Shown piece by piece: positions 1-7,409 of a stretch of 64,000 bases of DNA. Under the pieces are notes generated by a model. The model did no database searches. It saw only the letters and a program-made list of their open reading frames with translations, and was not told the origin of the DNA. This DNA is from Lentisphaeria bacterium (GTDB taxonomy: Bacteria; Verrucomicrobiota; Lentisphaeria; Victivallales; Victivallaceae), in contig JABLYX010000002.1 of the NCBI GenBank assembly GCA_018265615.1, positions 1 to 64,000 on the forward strand. The letters are read 5' to 3'. The position numbers and the translations under genes were made by a program. Position 1 is the stretch's first letter; each line of letters starts with the position of its first letter.

Positions 1-22
1 ATGGATGATTTTGTGATAGACT

Positions 23-1777
23 TTACGCATTTACCGTGCTCCGTTCCGCGATTTTTGCTTCGATGGCAGCCTCCTGGTCCTTGAACTCCCTGCTGTCCAT
101 GGCGAGGTAATTGAGATCCATGAACATCTGGCGCAGATTCAGGAAGTAGCTGCGGGCGGTATCCTTGTCCGGCAGGGAGAAAGAGCCGGCGAGAACCTTG
201 TAGATCCGGTCGAACATATACCTCTGGCGCTCCGCGTCGGTCGCGCCGTCGACGTTGTCGAAGGTGTTCTGCTGCAGATAGACGTAGTCGAGAAATTCGC
301 TCTTCAGGTAGATGATGAAGTCCGCGAGGCTCGTGCCTTCTTCACCGATGACCTTCATCATCTGGTTGACTTCCGACCCCTGGCGCAGGATGCCGCGCGC
401 GAATTCGACCTGTTTCGCATCAACCACGCTCTTATATTTGCTCCAGCTGTCGAGCGGGTGGATCGCGGGATAACGGCGCGCATCGGAGCGTTCACGCGAA
501 AGCCCCAGGAACGCGCCGACCACTTTCAGCGTCGCCTGCGTGACCGGCTCTTCGAAGTTGCCTCCCGCCGGAGAAACCGCGCCGCCGATCGTGACCGAGC
601 CGAGTTCACCGGTGCGGAGCTTCACGAGGCCCGCGCGTTCGTAGAATCCGGCGATCAGCGATTCGAGGTAAGCCGGAAACGCCTCCTCGCCGGGAATCTC
701 TTCAAGGCGGCCGGACATCTCGCGCAGGGCCTGCGCCCAACGGGAAGTCGAGTCGGCCAGCAGCAGCGTGTTGAGCCCCATCTGGCGGTAATATTCCGCA
801 AGCGTCACGGCCGTGTAGACCGACGCTTCGCGCGCGGCAACCGGCATCGAACTCGTGTTGCAGATGATGATCGAACGGTTGATGAGCGGCTGGCCGGTAC
901 GCGGGTCCTCGAGCTCCGGGAACTCGCGCAGGATCTCCACTACCTCGCCCGCACGTTCACCGCATGCCGCGATGATGACCACGTCCGCTTCCGCGTAACG
1001 GCTGATCGCGTGCTGAAGCACCGTCTTGCCCGCGCCGAACGGTCCCGGCGTACAGAAGGTCCCGCCGACCGCGACCGGGAAGAAGGTGTCGATGGTACGC
1101 TGCTGGGTCACAAGCGTCTTTTCAGGCAGGAGTTTTTCCGCATAGTCGGAAATCGGAATCTTGACCGGCCATTGCTGGGTCATCGTGACGTTCCGCTTTT
1201 CTCCCTGATCGTTGACCGCAACAGCCATGACGCTGTCGATCGTGTATTCACCGGCCGCAGTGACCGACTCGAGCGTCCACTCGCCTTTCCACGCGAGCGG
1301 AACCATGATATAATGTTTGACCACGCCCTCCGGAACAAAACCGATCCGGTCGCCGGGACGCACCTTGCCGCCTGCCTTCGCAATCGGCGTGAACGCCCAT
1401 TTCGCATCGCGGTCGAGCGCGCGCAGATAGACGCCGCGCTGCAGGAAGAAGCCCGACTTCTCCGCAAGGAGCGGCAGCGGGTTCTGAAGCCCGTCGTAAA
1501 CCTGGGTCAGGAGGCCGGGGCCGAGCTCCACCGAAAGCAGCTCCCCTGTGAATTCGACTTCGTCACCGACCTTGAGGCCGTTCGTACTTTCAAAAACCTG
1601 TAAATCCGCACGGTTGCCGCGGACGCGGATGACCTCGCTTTTGAGCTTCACGTCGTTGTCCCCGCCGACTCTGGCGAACGCAACTTCGTTCTGCATGACG
1701 CGGTCGCTGAACTCAATCGTGATCATATTTCCATTGACCGCGACCACTTTTTCGGTATTCTTCTTACCCTCTGCCAT
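23..1777 (-). CDS. ntpA: V-type ATP synthase catalytic subunit A
   Basis: This is the nucleotide-binding catalytic subunit of a V/A-type rotary ATPase, acting at the cytoplasmic membrane to couple ATP to H+ or Na+ movement. The 584-residue length is normal for the family. The P-loop GPFGAGKTVL lies near residue 247, followed by the typical ERAGEV and ADSTSRWAQALREMSGRL stretches. A CAGGAG ribosome binding site precedes the ATG. It is the third gene of a leftward operon after the E subunit and a DUF2764 protein; subunits B, D, I and K would be expected beyond the left edge, where only 22 bases remain. Identification is secure; ion specificity cannot be read from this subunit. Confidence 0.97.
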   Translation of the reverse strand: MAEGKKNTEKVVAVNGNMITIEFSDRVMQNEVAFARVGGDNDVKLKSEVIRVRGNRADLQVFESTNGLKVGDEVEFTGELLSVELGPGLLTQVYDGLQNPLPLLAEKSGFFLQRGVYLRALDRDAKWAFTPIAKAGGKVRPGDRIGFVPEGVVKHYIMVPLAWKGEWTLESVTAAGEYTIDSVMAVAVNDQGEKRNVTMTQQWPVKIPISDYAEKLLPEKTLVTQQRTIDTFFPVAVGGTFCTPGPFGAGKTVLQHAISRYAEADVVIIAACGERAGEVVEILREFPELEDPRTGQPLINRSIIICNTSSMPVAAREASVYTAVTLAEYYRQMGLNTLLLADSTSRWAQALREMSGRLEEIPGEEAFPAYLESLIAGFYERAGLVKLRTGELGSVTIGGAVSPAGGNFEEPVTQATLKVVGAFLGLSRERSDARRYPAIHPLDSWSKYKSVVDAKQVEFARGILRQGSEVNQMMKVIGEEGTSLADFIIYLKSEFLDYVYLQQNTFDNVDGATDAERQRYMFDRIYKVLAGSFSLPDKDTARSYFLNLRQMFMDLNYLAMDSREFKDQEAAIEAKIAERSTVNA

Positions 1778-1793
1778 TATTGCAACTCCTGAC

Positions 1794-2366
1794 TCAAGTG
1801 GATGTTATATGCTCTTCGCCGCCGGCTGCCGCCGTACCCGTGATGCGGTCTACCGCCGCATTGAAACTGCTCCTGCCCCTCTCGGCGCTGCGGCCGCGGT
1901 ACTTATTCAGAATCGCGAGCCGGAGCCGGTAAACACAAAGACCGTCGAAATCGAACTCATGCCCGGCTTCGAGATCATCGAGCATCCGCCAGCGAATGCG
2001 GTCGATCAGCTTTTCGCGTTCGAGCGGGTCGGGGGCCGCCGCCGCCGGGGCAAGCGCCGCGTCGACTTCACCGAAATAGAGCTCGGGATCGGGCAGCTTC
2101 ACGGCATGATCCTCATCCCTGCCCGCGCGGCGCTCGGCAATCCGGGTCCGCAAATATTGTTCGAACCGCGTATAATCGGCGTAAACCCGGGGCAGCCCCG
2201 CGGCGGAACCGGGTTCACGGTTCACGGCAAGTGTGCCGGATTTCAGCTCCGCAAGCTTTTCCGGCGGCATCTGGTCGGCCGCGAGCCCATCGAAATCCGC
2301 AACGCTCAGGCCGGGATCCCGGCCAAAGCTCAGGCTCGGCAGTGAAGTAGAGAAGAAGTAGTACAT
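1794..2366 (-). CDS. DUF2764 family protein of the V-ATPase operon
   Basis: A 190-residue protein beginning MYYFFSTSLPSLSFG, the characteristic start of DUF2764 proteins, which occur between the E and A subunit genes of bacterial V-ATPase operons. No signal peptide or membrane segment is visible. It lies 30 bp after the E subunit and 16 bp before the A subunit, so the three are co-transcribed. Its function is unknown; by position it may be an assembly factor or an equivalent of the archaeal C subunit, which is inference. The family call rests on recall of the N-terminal pattern and context. Confidence 0.85.
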   Translation of the reverse strand: MYYFFSTSLPSLSFGRDPGLSVADFDGLAADQMPPEKLAELKSGTLAVNREPGSAAGLPRVYADYTRFEQYLRTRIAERRAGRDEDHAVKLPDPELYFGEVDAALAPAAAAPDPLEREKLIDRIRWRMLDDLEAGHEFDFDGLCVYRLRLAILNKYRGRSAERGRSSFNAAVDRITGTAAAGGEEHITST

Positions 2367-2396
2367 GTTCCGCCGTTCCGTTTCGCTTGCTGTCTG

Positions 2397-2999
2397 TTAC
2401 CTGCCCGCGAGGATCGCGGCCAGCCGGGGCCCGATATAAGCGGCGACGAGTTCAGTAACCGCTTCGCTGGTGAAATCGAAATAGACTTCGCCGTTTTTGA
2501 AATTCACTTCGAGCCCGCCCTTGATGCCGGAGTCGCCGAACACCTTCGGCTCGCTCCGGAAGCTCGCGCCGAGCGAACTCCTGAGCGCGGCTTCAAGCGC
2601 CGGAACGTCCTTCACCGCGGCAAGGACCGTCAACTGGCCGTTCGGGTCGGCGGCGAATTTCGCGGCGAGCTCCTTCACGAGCGCGGCCATGAAAGCCGGG
2701 GTCAGCGCCTGGTCCGTCGCGGCGGATACGGCGCGGGTCATGCGGCGCTCAAGCTCCTGCTGGAGTTCAAGGATGATGTCGCGGGCGGCCTGGCGGACCG
2801 CGGCTTCGGCGCGCTTTTCAAGGGAGGCGGCCTGTTCCCCGGCCTGCTTCACCATCGCATCCGCATCGGCTTTCGCCTTTTCCCGGATCGCCTTCGCTTC
2901 TTTCTCCGCATCGGCGATAATGCCTGCCGCGGAAGCCGCCGCTTCTTTTACGCCCTTCTCATGGATCTTATCGAGCAGGCTCTGGAATTTTTCCGCCAT
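2397..2999 (-). CDS. ntpE: V-type ATP synthase subunit E (peripheral stalk)
   Basis: A 200-residue protein with a long Ala/Lys/Glu-rich helical N-terminal half (residues about 10-105) and a compact C-terminal part, the layout of peripheral stalk subunit E, which connects the A3B3 head to the membrane subunit I. First gene of the leftward V-ATPase operon. The ATG is preceded by a strong AGGGGGG ribosome binding site. A plausible promoter lies at 3056-3084. The partner stalk and membrane subunits are outside the window. Confidence 0.9.
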   Translation of the reverse strand: MAEKFQSLLDKIHEKGVKEAAASAAGIIADAEKEAKAIREKAKADADAMVKQAGEQAASLEKRAEAAVRQAARDIILELQQELERRMTRAVSAATDQALTPAFMAALVKELAAKFAADPNGQLTVLAAVKDVPALEAALRSSLGASFRSEPKVFGDSGIKGGLEVNFKNGEVYFDFTSEAVTELVAAYIGPRLAAILAGR

Positions 3000-3055
3000 T
3001 TTATCCCCCCTGTTGCCGTCCGGCTTTGATTTTTGTTTGCAAATATTCGTTTGGT

Positions 3056-3084
3056 AATGTAGTTCTGAAAAACGTTTTTTTCAA
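3056..3084 (-). promoter_or_regulatory. Predicted promoter of the V-ATPase operon
   Basis: Read on the minus strand, TTGAAA (3084-3079) and TACATT (3061-3056) are separated by 17 bp, about 57 bp upstream of the subunit E start. By-eye sigma70-type prediction. Confidence 0.45.
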
Positions 3085-3159
3085 ATCGCGACATCCGAAA
3101 TCGGCAAGATTTACCGTTTTTTCGCATTCCAAGGCGCGCCCGCGAGGCGGTTTGAGGAG

Positions 3160-3188
3160 TTGTATTTCACACCGTTCCCCGGTATATT
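3160..3188 (+). promoter_or_regulatory. Predicted promoter of rsmE
   Basis: TTGTAT (3160-3165) and TATATT (3183-3188) are separated by 17 bp, about 40 bp upstream of the chosen GTG start of rsmE. The promoter lies inside the upstream part of the open frame, which supports the internal start. Confidence 0.5.
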
Positions 3189-3226
3189 ATTCAGGAAACA
3201 ACAACTTTATCCCGGAGAATCCGCCC

Positions 3227-3934
3227 GTGAATCTGCTGCTGCTCGAACCCGCCGACTTCGTTTCGGAATCCGTTGCCCGGATCTCCGGACGGCGTCACCG
3301 CCAACTGCTCGAAGTCATCAAAGCCGTTCCCGGGAAGCAGTGCAGAGCGGGGCTGCTGAACGGACGGACCGGAACGGCGGAGGTTTCCGTCATTACGCCG
3401 GAAATGACGGAACTATCCGTCGATTTGAGCGGGGAACCGCCGCCGAAGCTCCCCGTCACTTTGATTGCCGCCCTGCCCAGGCCGAAGACATTCCTCAAGG
3501 TGTTGCACACGGCGGCAGTCATGGGCGTGGAGCGGATCTTCTTCATTGAAAGCTGGAAAGTCGACAAGAGCTACTGGTCGACGCCGCTCATCGAACCGGA
3601 AAGCGTCCGCGAAAATCTGCTGCTCGCCCTTGAACAGGCCGGCGACACCGTGCTTCCGGAAGTCGGGTTCCGCCGCCGTTTCAAGCCGTTCGCCGAGGAT
3701 GAGCTGCCCGGCATCGCCGCCGGAACCATCGCACTTGCCGGGCACCCGCCGGCAGCAGAAGCCATGCCCCGTCACTTATCCGGCAAAGTCACGTTACTTG
3801 TGGGTCCTGAGGGGGGATTCACCGATTACGAGATCGGATTGCTGGCGGGCAACGGCGTCAGGCCCGTCAGTTTCGGCCGGCGGATCATGCGAACCGAATT
3901 CGCCGTAACCGCGCTTCTCGCCCGCATGGAATAG
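3227..3934 (+). CDS. rsmE: 16S rRNA (uracil1498-N3)-methyltransferase RsmE
   Basis: A SPOUT-class methyltransferase that methylates N3 of U1498 in 16S rRNA. The C-terminal motif LVGPEGGFTDYE and the final IMRTEFAVTALLARM-like segment are typical. The frame is open from 3026, but the upstream residues are not protein-like, a promoter (3160-3188) sits inside them, and a GTG at 3227 after CCCGGAGA gives 235 residues, close to the usual 240. Divergent from the V-ATPase operon and followed by prmC on the same strand, which has its own promoter. Confidence 0.93.
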   Translation: MNLLLLEPADFVSESVARISGRRHRQLLEVIKAVPGKQCRAGLLNGRTGTAEVSVITPEMTELSVDLSGEPPPKLPVTLIAALPRPKTFLKVLHTAAVMGVERIFFIESWKVDKSYWSTPLIEPESVRENLLLALEQAGDTVLPEVGFRRRFKPFAEDELPGIAAGTIALAGHPPAAEAMPRHLSGKVTLLVGPEGGFTDYEIGLLAGNGVRPVSFGRRIMRTEFAVTALLARME

Positions 3935-3958
3935 CCCGGATATTGCAGAGCGGCGCAT

Positions 3959-3986
3959 TTGCAAAATTCCCCCGGCACGATATATT
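3959..3986 (+). promoter_or_regulatory. Predicted promoter of prmC-lacI
   Basis: TTGCAA (3959-3964) and TATATT (3981-3986) with 16 bp spacing, about 48 bp before the prmC ATG. Confidence 0.45.
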
Positions 3987-4033
3987 ACGCAGGTTGACCA
4001 TCACGAATTTTCAGCCGGGAGGACCGTACAGGG

Positions 4034-4888
4034 ATGAGCCGCTATTTCGAATTGCGCCGCGAGCTGCAGGAGAAATTCACCGACGCCGGAATCGAATCGG
4101 CGGGGGTGGATGCGGACATCCTGATTTCGGAGCTGGCCGGCTTCACCCGGACCGAGCTTTTCCTGCGCTCCGATACCGAGGTTCCGGGGGAACTCGAAAA
4201 GCGGATCCGCACCCTCGGGAACCGGCGGGCCGGGCGCGAACCGCTGCAATATCTGCTCGGCTATGCGTATTTCATGGATATCCGGCTCGACGTCTCTCCT
4301 GAAGTGCTGATCCCGCGGCCCGAAACCGAGTGTCTCGTTGAGTGGACGGCCAAATACCTGCCGCGCTCCGGAACGTTGCTCGACCTCGGCACCGGTTCGG
4401 GGGCCATCGCGCTGGCCGTCGCATACGAGCGCCCGGACGCCGTCATCACCGCGGTCGACGTCAGTCCGAATGCCCTTTCAATCGCGCTGAACAATGCGGA
4501 AAAACTCGGGCTTTCACGGGTCCGGTTTCTCGAATCGGATCTCTTCTGCGCGTTGGAAGGCGAAGCATTCGACCTCATCGCCGCCAACCTGCCGTACGTG
4601 ACGGACGAAGAGTACACGGGGCTTGAGCCGGAGGTCTGCTGCCATGAGCCGCGCCTCGCGCTGACTGCGCCGGACGCCGGTTTCGACCTGATCCGGCGCG
4701 CCGCACACGCGGCCGCGCAACACCTGAAGCCCGGAGGGAGGATCATCTTTGAGCTCTCCCCCTTCCAGGCGCCGCGCCTCGCAGAGCTGCTGGCCGCCGC
4801 CGGCGCGTTCCGTGAAATCGCCGCCATGCAGGATTACACGCACCGGGAGCGATTCGTCACCGCCCGCCTTGCGGAGGAACCGCAATGA
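4034..4888 (+). CDS. prmC: Peptide chain release factor N5-glutamine methyltransferase
   Basis: PrmC methylates the glutamine of the GGQ motif in release factors RF1 and RF2. The 284-residue protein has the helical N-terminal domain and a Rossmann methyltransferase domain with DLGTGSGAIALAVA (SAM loop, about residue 116) and the substrate-binding motif NLPYV in place of the common NPPY(I/V). The start has GGGAGGACC upstream. It overlaps the next gene, a LacI regulator, by the 4-base ATGA, so the two are translationally coupled although functionally unrelated. Its usual partner prfA is not adjacent here. Confidence 0.93.
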   Translation: MSRYFELRRELQEKFTDAGIESAGVDADILISELAGFTRTELFLRSDTEVPGELEKRIRTLGNRRAGREPLQYLLGYAYFMDIRLDVSPEVLIPRPETECLVEWTAKYLPRSGTLLDLGTGSGAIALAVAYERPDAVITAVDVSPNALSIALNNAEKLGLSRVRFLESDLFCALEGEAFDLIAANLPYVTDEEYTGLEPEVCCHEPRLALTAPDAGFDLIRRAAHAAAQHLKPGGRIIFELSPFQAPRLAELLAAAGAFREIAAMQDYTHRERFVTARLAEEPQ

Positions 4889-5937
4889 AAGAGAAGAGCG
4901 AACCGGCCAGGCGCAGCTGCAGCATCCGCGAGCTTGCGAAATATGTGGGGCTGTCAACCTGCACCGTCTCGAAAGTGCTGAACAACCGGGCGGGGAAAAA
5001 GATTCCGCCCGCAACGCAGGAACGGGTGCTCGCCGCGGCGAAGGAGCTCGATTATGTCCCGAATGTGAATGCGCAGCGGCTTTTTCAGCGCCGCAGCGGC
5101 GTGATCGGCCTGCTTGTTCCCGCGAGTCCGCTCACCTCCGGAAACGTCTTCGGCGATACCCATTTCGTCGATATCCTGAGCGGCATGGAACCGATCCTCG
5201 AAGAGAGCGGCTACCATCTGATGCTGCTGTTCCGCAATGAGAAACGGAGGCCGGAGGAGCGCTATCTCAAGCTTTTCCGCGCCGGAACCATCGACGGACT
5301 GCTGATCTGGGGAGCGTTCCCCGGCTGCGAATACCACACTGAGCTCGAAGAGAACGGCGTACCGTATCTCTTCATCACGAGCACGCCTGCAAACGCCGCT
5401 CCGGGCGGGGTGAACCTCGTCGCGAGCGACTACCGCACGACCGCACGCGAAGTCACCGGTGCCATGCTGCGGGCCGGATGCCGGAGATTCCTCTATCTCG
5501 CCGGCCCGGAGAAGAGCTCCGTCACCGCCGCCATGCGCCGCGGCGTGGACGAGGCGCTGGCCGGAAGCGGCGCGGAACTGGTAGTCCGCTTCTCCCGTTA
5601 CATGCCGGATGAAGCGCGCGACGCAGCCCTCGCCGCATGGAAGGAACAGCCGTTCGACGGCATACTGAACGTGTCCCGCGACACGGCGCCCGGCATCCTC
5701 GAAGCGGCGGATTCACTCGGAATCGGCGGAGAATCGCTCCGGATGGCGACGCTCGACTGCGCGGCGAATCGGCCGCTCCTGCCGCAGGAGGTTGCGGCAG
5801 GGCAGGTGAACGACCTCGCCATCGGCCGCATTGCGATCGAATCGCTCCTGGAATTGATCGAGCGGAAGAGCAGCCGCGTCGAAAAGCTGATTCCGGGAAC
5901 GCCGGCCGTGAATCCGCGCTTCTTCCCCGCCGGCTGA
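4885..5937 (+). CDS. LacI family transcriptional regulator
   Basis: A 350-residue cytoplasmic DNA-binding regulator. Residues about 12-65 form the LacI helix-turn-helix (SIRELAKYVGLSTCTVSKVL) with hinge helix, followed by a periplasmic-binding-protein-like sensor (from about GVIGLLVPASP) typical for sugar effectors. It starts inside the prmC stop codon (ATGA) and is the last gene of that short operon. No sugar gene is adjacent, so its target is unknown; the convergent neighbour is serine dehydratase. Its N-terminal sequence is clearly different from the LacI-pseudopilin fusion at 10.5 kb. Confidence 0.93.
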   Translation: MKEKSEPARRSCSIRELAKYVGLSTCTVSKVLNNRAGKKIPPATQERVLAAAKELDYVPNVNAQRLFQRRSGVIGLLVPASPLTSGNVFGDTHFVDILSGMEPILEESGYHLMLLFRNEKRRPEERYLKLFRAGTIDGLLIWGAFPGCEYHTELEENGVPYLFITSTPANAAPGGVNLVASDYRTTAREVTGAMLRAGCRRFLYLAGPEKSSVTAAMRRGVDEALAGSGAELVVRFSRYMPDEARDAALAAWKEQPFDGILNVSRDTAPGILEAADSLGIGGESLRMATLDCAANRPLLPQEVAAGQVNDLAIGRIAIESLLELIERKSSRVEKLIPGTPAVNPRFFPAG

Positions 5938-5944
5938 GCGGCGG

Positions 5945-7312
5945 TCAGCAGCACAGCGCGCAGGCCGCAAGGCCGCCGCGCGAAGTCTCCTTGAAATCCG
6001 GCGACATCTTCCGCCCGGTTTCGAGCATTGCGGCGAGTACCTCGTCGAACCGCACTTTCCGCTTGGACGGGTCGCTCATCGCGGCGATGACATAGGAGTT
6101 GAATGCGGTCACGGCGCCGACCGCGTTGCGCTCGATGCACGGGATCTGCACATAGCCGTCAACCGGATCGCAGCTGAGTCCGAGATGGTGTTCGAGCGCG
6201 ATTTCCGCGGCGCATTCGACGGTCGCAAGGCTGCAGCCGTGGACTCCGGCAAGAAAAGCGGCGGCCATCGCGGCCGCGACTCCGATCTCGCCCTGACAGC
6301 CGACTTCCGCGCCGGAGATGCTCGCGTTGCTGCGGGCGATGAAACCGGTCACTCCGGCATACCAGAGCGCATCGCGCAGCTGTTCGGGAGAAACACCGCG
6401 AACTTCACGCAAGAAATAGGTTACCCCCGGAAGCAGCCCCGAAGAGCCGGAGGTCGGCGCGGTCACAACCCGGTGCCCGGCGGCATTTTCCTCCGCCGCG
6501 GCCATGCTGTATGCATCGAGCAGCACCAGGGAACGCAATTCACCGCCCGCCGTCTTCGCGCGCTCCGCCAGCTTTGCGGCGCGCCGTTCAAGGCGGATCG
6601 GCCCGGGCAGCACTCCCGAAGCCGAAAGCCCGCGCCGGACAGAGCCGCACATCGCGTCGATCAGTCCGTCGATCCGTGAATCGATTTCCACGGCGGAAAG
6701 CCCGGAAACGGCAATTTCATTCTCCCGCAGCAGCCGTGGAACAGTGAGCTCCGGATATTTTCCGCACATCCGGGCAAAGGAGTCCCAGTCGCGGTAACGG
6801 TACGGCACGACCGGCCGCTCCGGCGGCGGCTCCCCCTCGCGCCGGATGAAGCCGCCGCCGATGGAGTAGTACAGCTCTTCGGCAAGGCATTTCCCCATAC
6901 CGTCCGTCAGCCGGAAGCGCATGACATTGCTGAACGGAAATCCGTGTTCATTTGTGTCAAAAACCAGGAGTTCCCTGCCGAACCGCGCCGAGCCGCCCGG
7001 AAAATAGACCGTGAACGCCTCATGGCCCGGAGTCAGGCACTGTTCAAGCCGGGTTGTATCGCACTGCGCCGGAGTCTCTCCAAGCAGCCCCGCGGCAATT
7101 GCGCGGTCGGTCCCATGTCCTCGTCCGGTCAGAGCGAGAGATCCGTACAGCGTCACCTCGATCCGTCCGGCCGAGGCACGGACAACAGAGGGCAGCAGCG
7201 CGATCCGCCGCAGAAAATCATTCGCGGCCCGCATCGGGCCGATCGTGTGGGAACTCGACGGGCCCGGTCCGATTTTGAAGATGTCGAAAAGCGAAGTCGC
7301 AATACCGTTCAT
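5945..7312 (-). CDS. sdaA: L-serine ammonia-lyase (single-chain, iron-sulfur type)
   Basis: Converts L-serine to pyruvate and ammonia using a 4Fe-4S cluster. The 455-residue chain has the beta domain (SLFDIFKIGPGPSSSHTIGP near the N-terminus) fused to the alpha domain (GSSGLLPGVTYFL, GCQGEIGVAAAMAAA, LSCDPVDGYVQIPC), including the cysteines expected to bind the cluster. The frame extends further upstream to 7456, but the ATG at 7312 directly precedes the family motif and has a GGATCTCCGGGTGA ribosome binding region; the upstream extension also runs into the blaR1-like gene. The stop lies 8 bp from the convergent lacI stop. Confidence 0.95.
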   Translation of the reverse strand: MNGIATSLFDIFKIGPGPSSSHTIGPMRAANDFLRRIALLPSVVRASAGRIEVTLYGSLALTGRGHGTDRAIAAGLLGETPAQCDTTRLEQCLTPGHEAFTVYFPGGSARFGRELLVFDTNEHGFPFSNVMRFRLTDGMGKCLAEELYYSIGGGFIRREGEPPPERPVVPYRYRDWDSFARMCGKYPELTVPRLLRENEIAVSGLSAVEIDSRIDGLIDAMCGSVRRGLSASGVLPGPIRLERRAAKLAERAKTAGGELRSLVLLDAYSMAAAEENAAGHRVVTAPTSGSSGLLPGVTYFLREVRGVSPEQLRDALWYAGVTGFIARSNASISGAEVGCQGEIGVAAAMAAAFLAGVHGCSLATVECAAEIALEHHLGLSCDPVDGYVQIPCIERNAVGAVTAFNSYVIAAMSDPSKRKVRFDEVLAAMLETGRKMSPDFKETSRGGLAACALCC

Positions 7313-7342
7313 TTTTTCACCCGGAGATCCTTCGTTTTCCGT

Positions 7343-7370
7343 AATATACAGCCGGGCAGAGGTTTTGCAA
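7343..7370 (-). promoter_or_regulatory. Predicted promoter of serine dehydratase
   Basis: On the minus strand TTGCAA (7370-7365) and TATATT (7348-7343) with 16 bp spacing, 31 bp upstream of the chosen ATG. This also argues for the start at 7312. Confidence 0.5.
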
Positions 7371-7409
7371 GGGAACAGGCGGCCGCCCCCCGCAGCCGCC
7401 ATTTTCACA

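Noticed and set aside
458..1603. Long open frame (381 codons) opposite the V-ATPase A subunit gene
   Set aside because: It is antisense to a gene with clear motifs, Arg/His-rich and without domain features; a mirror frame caused by high GC.
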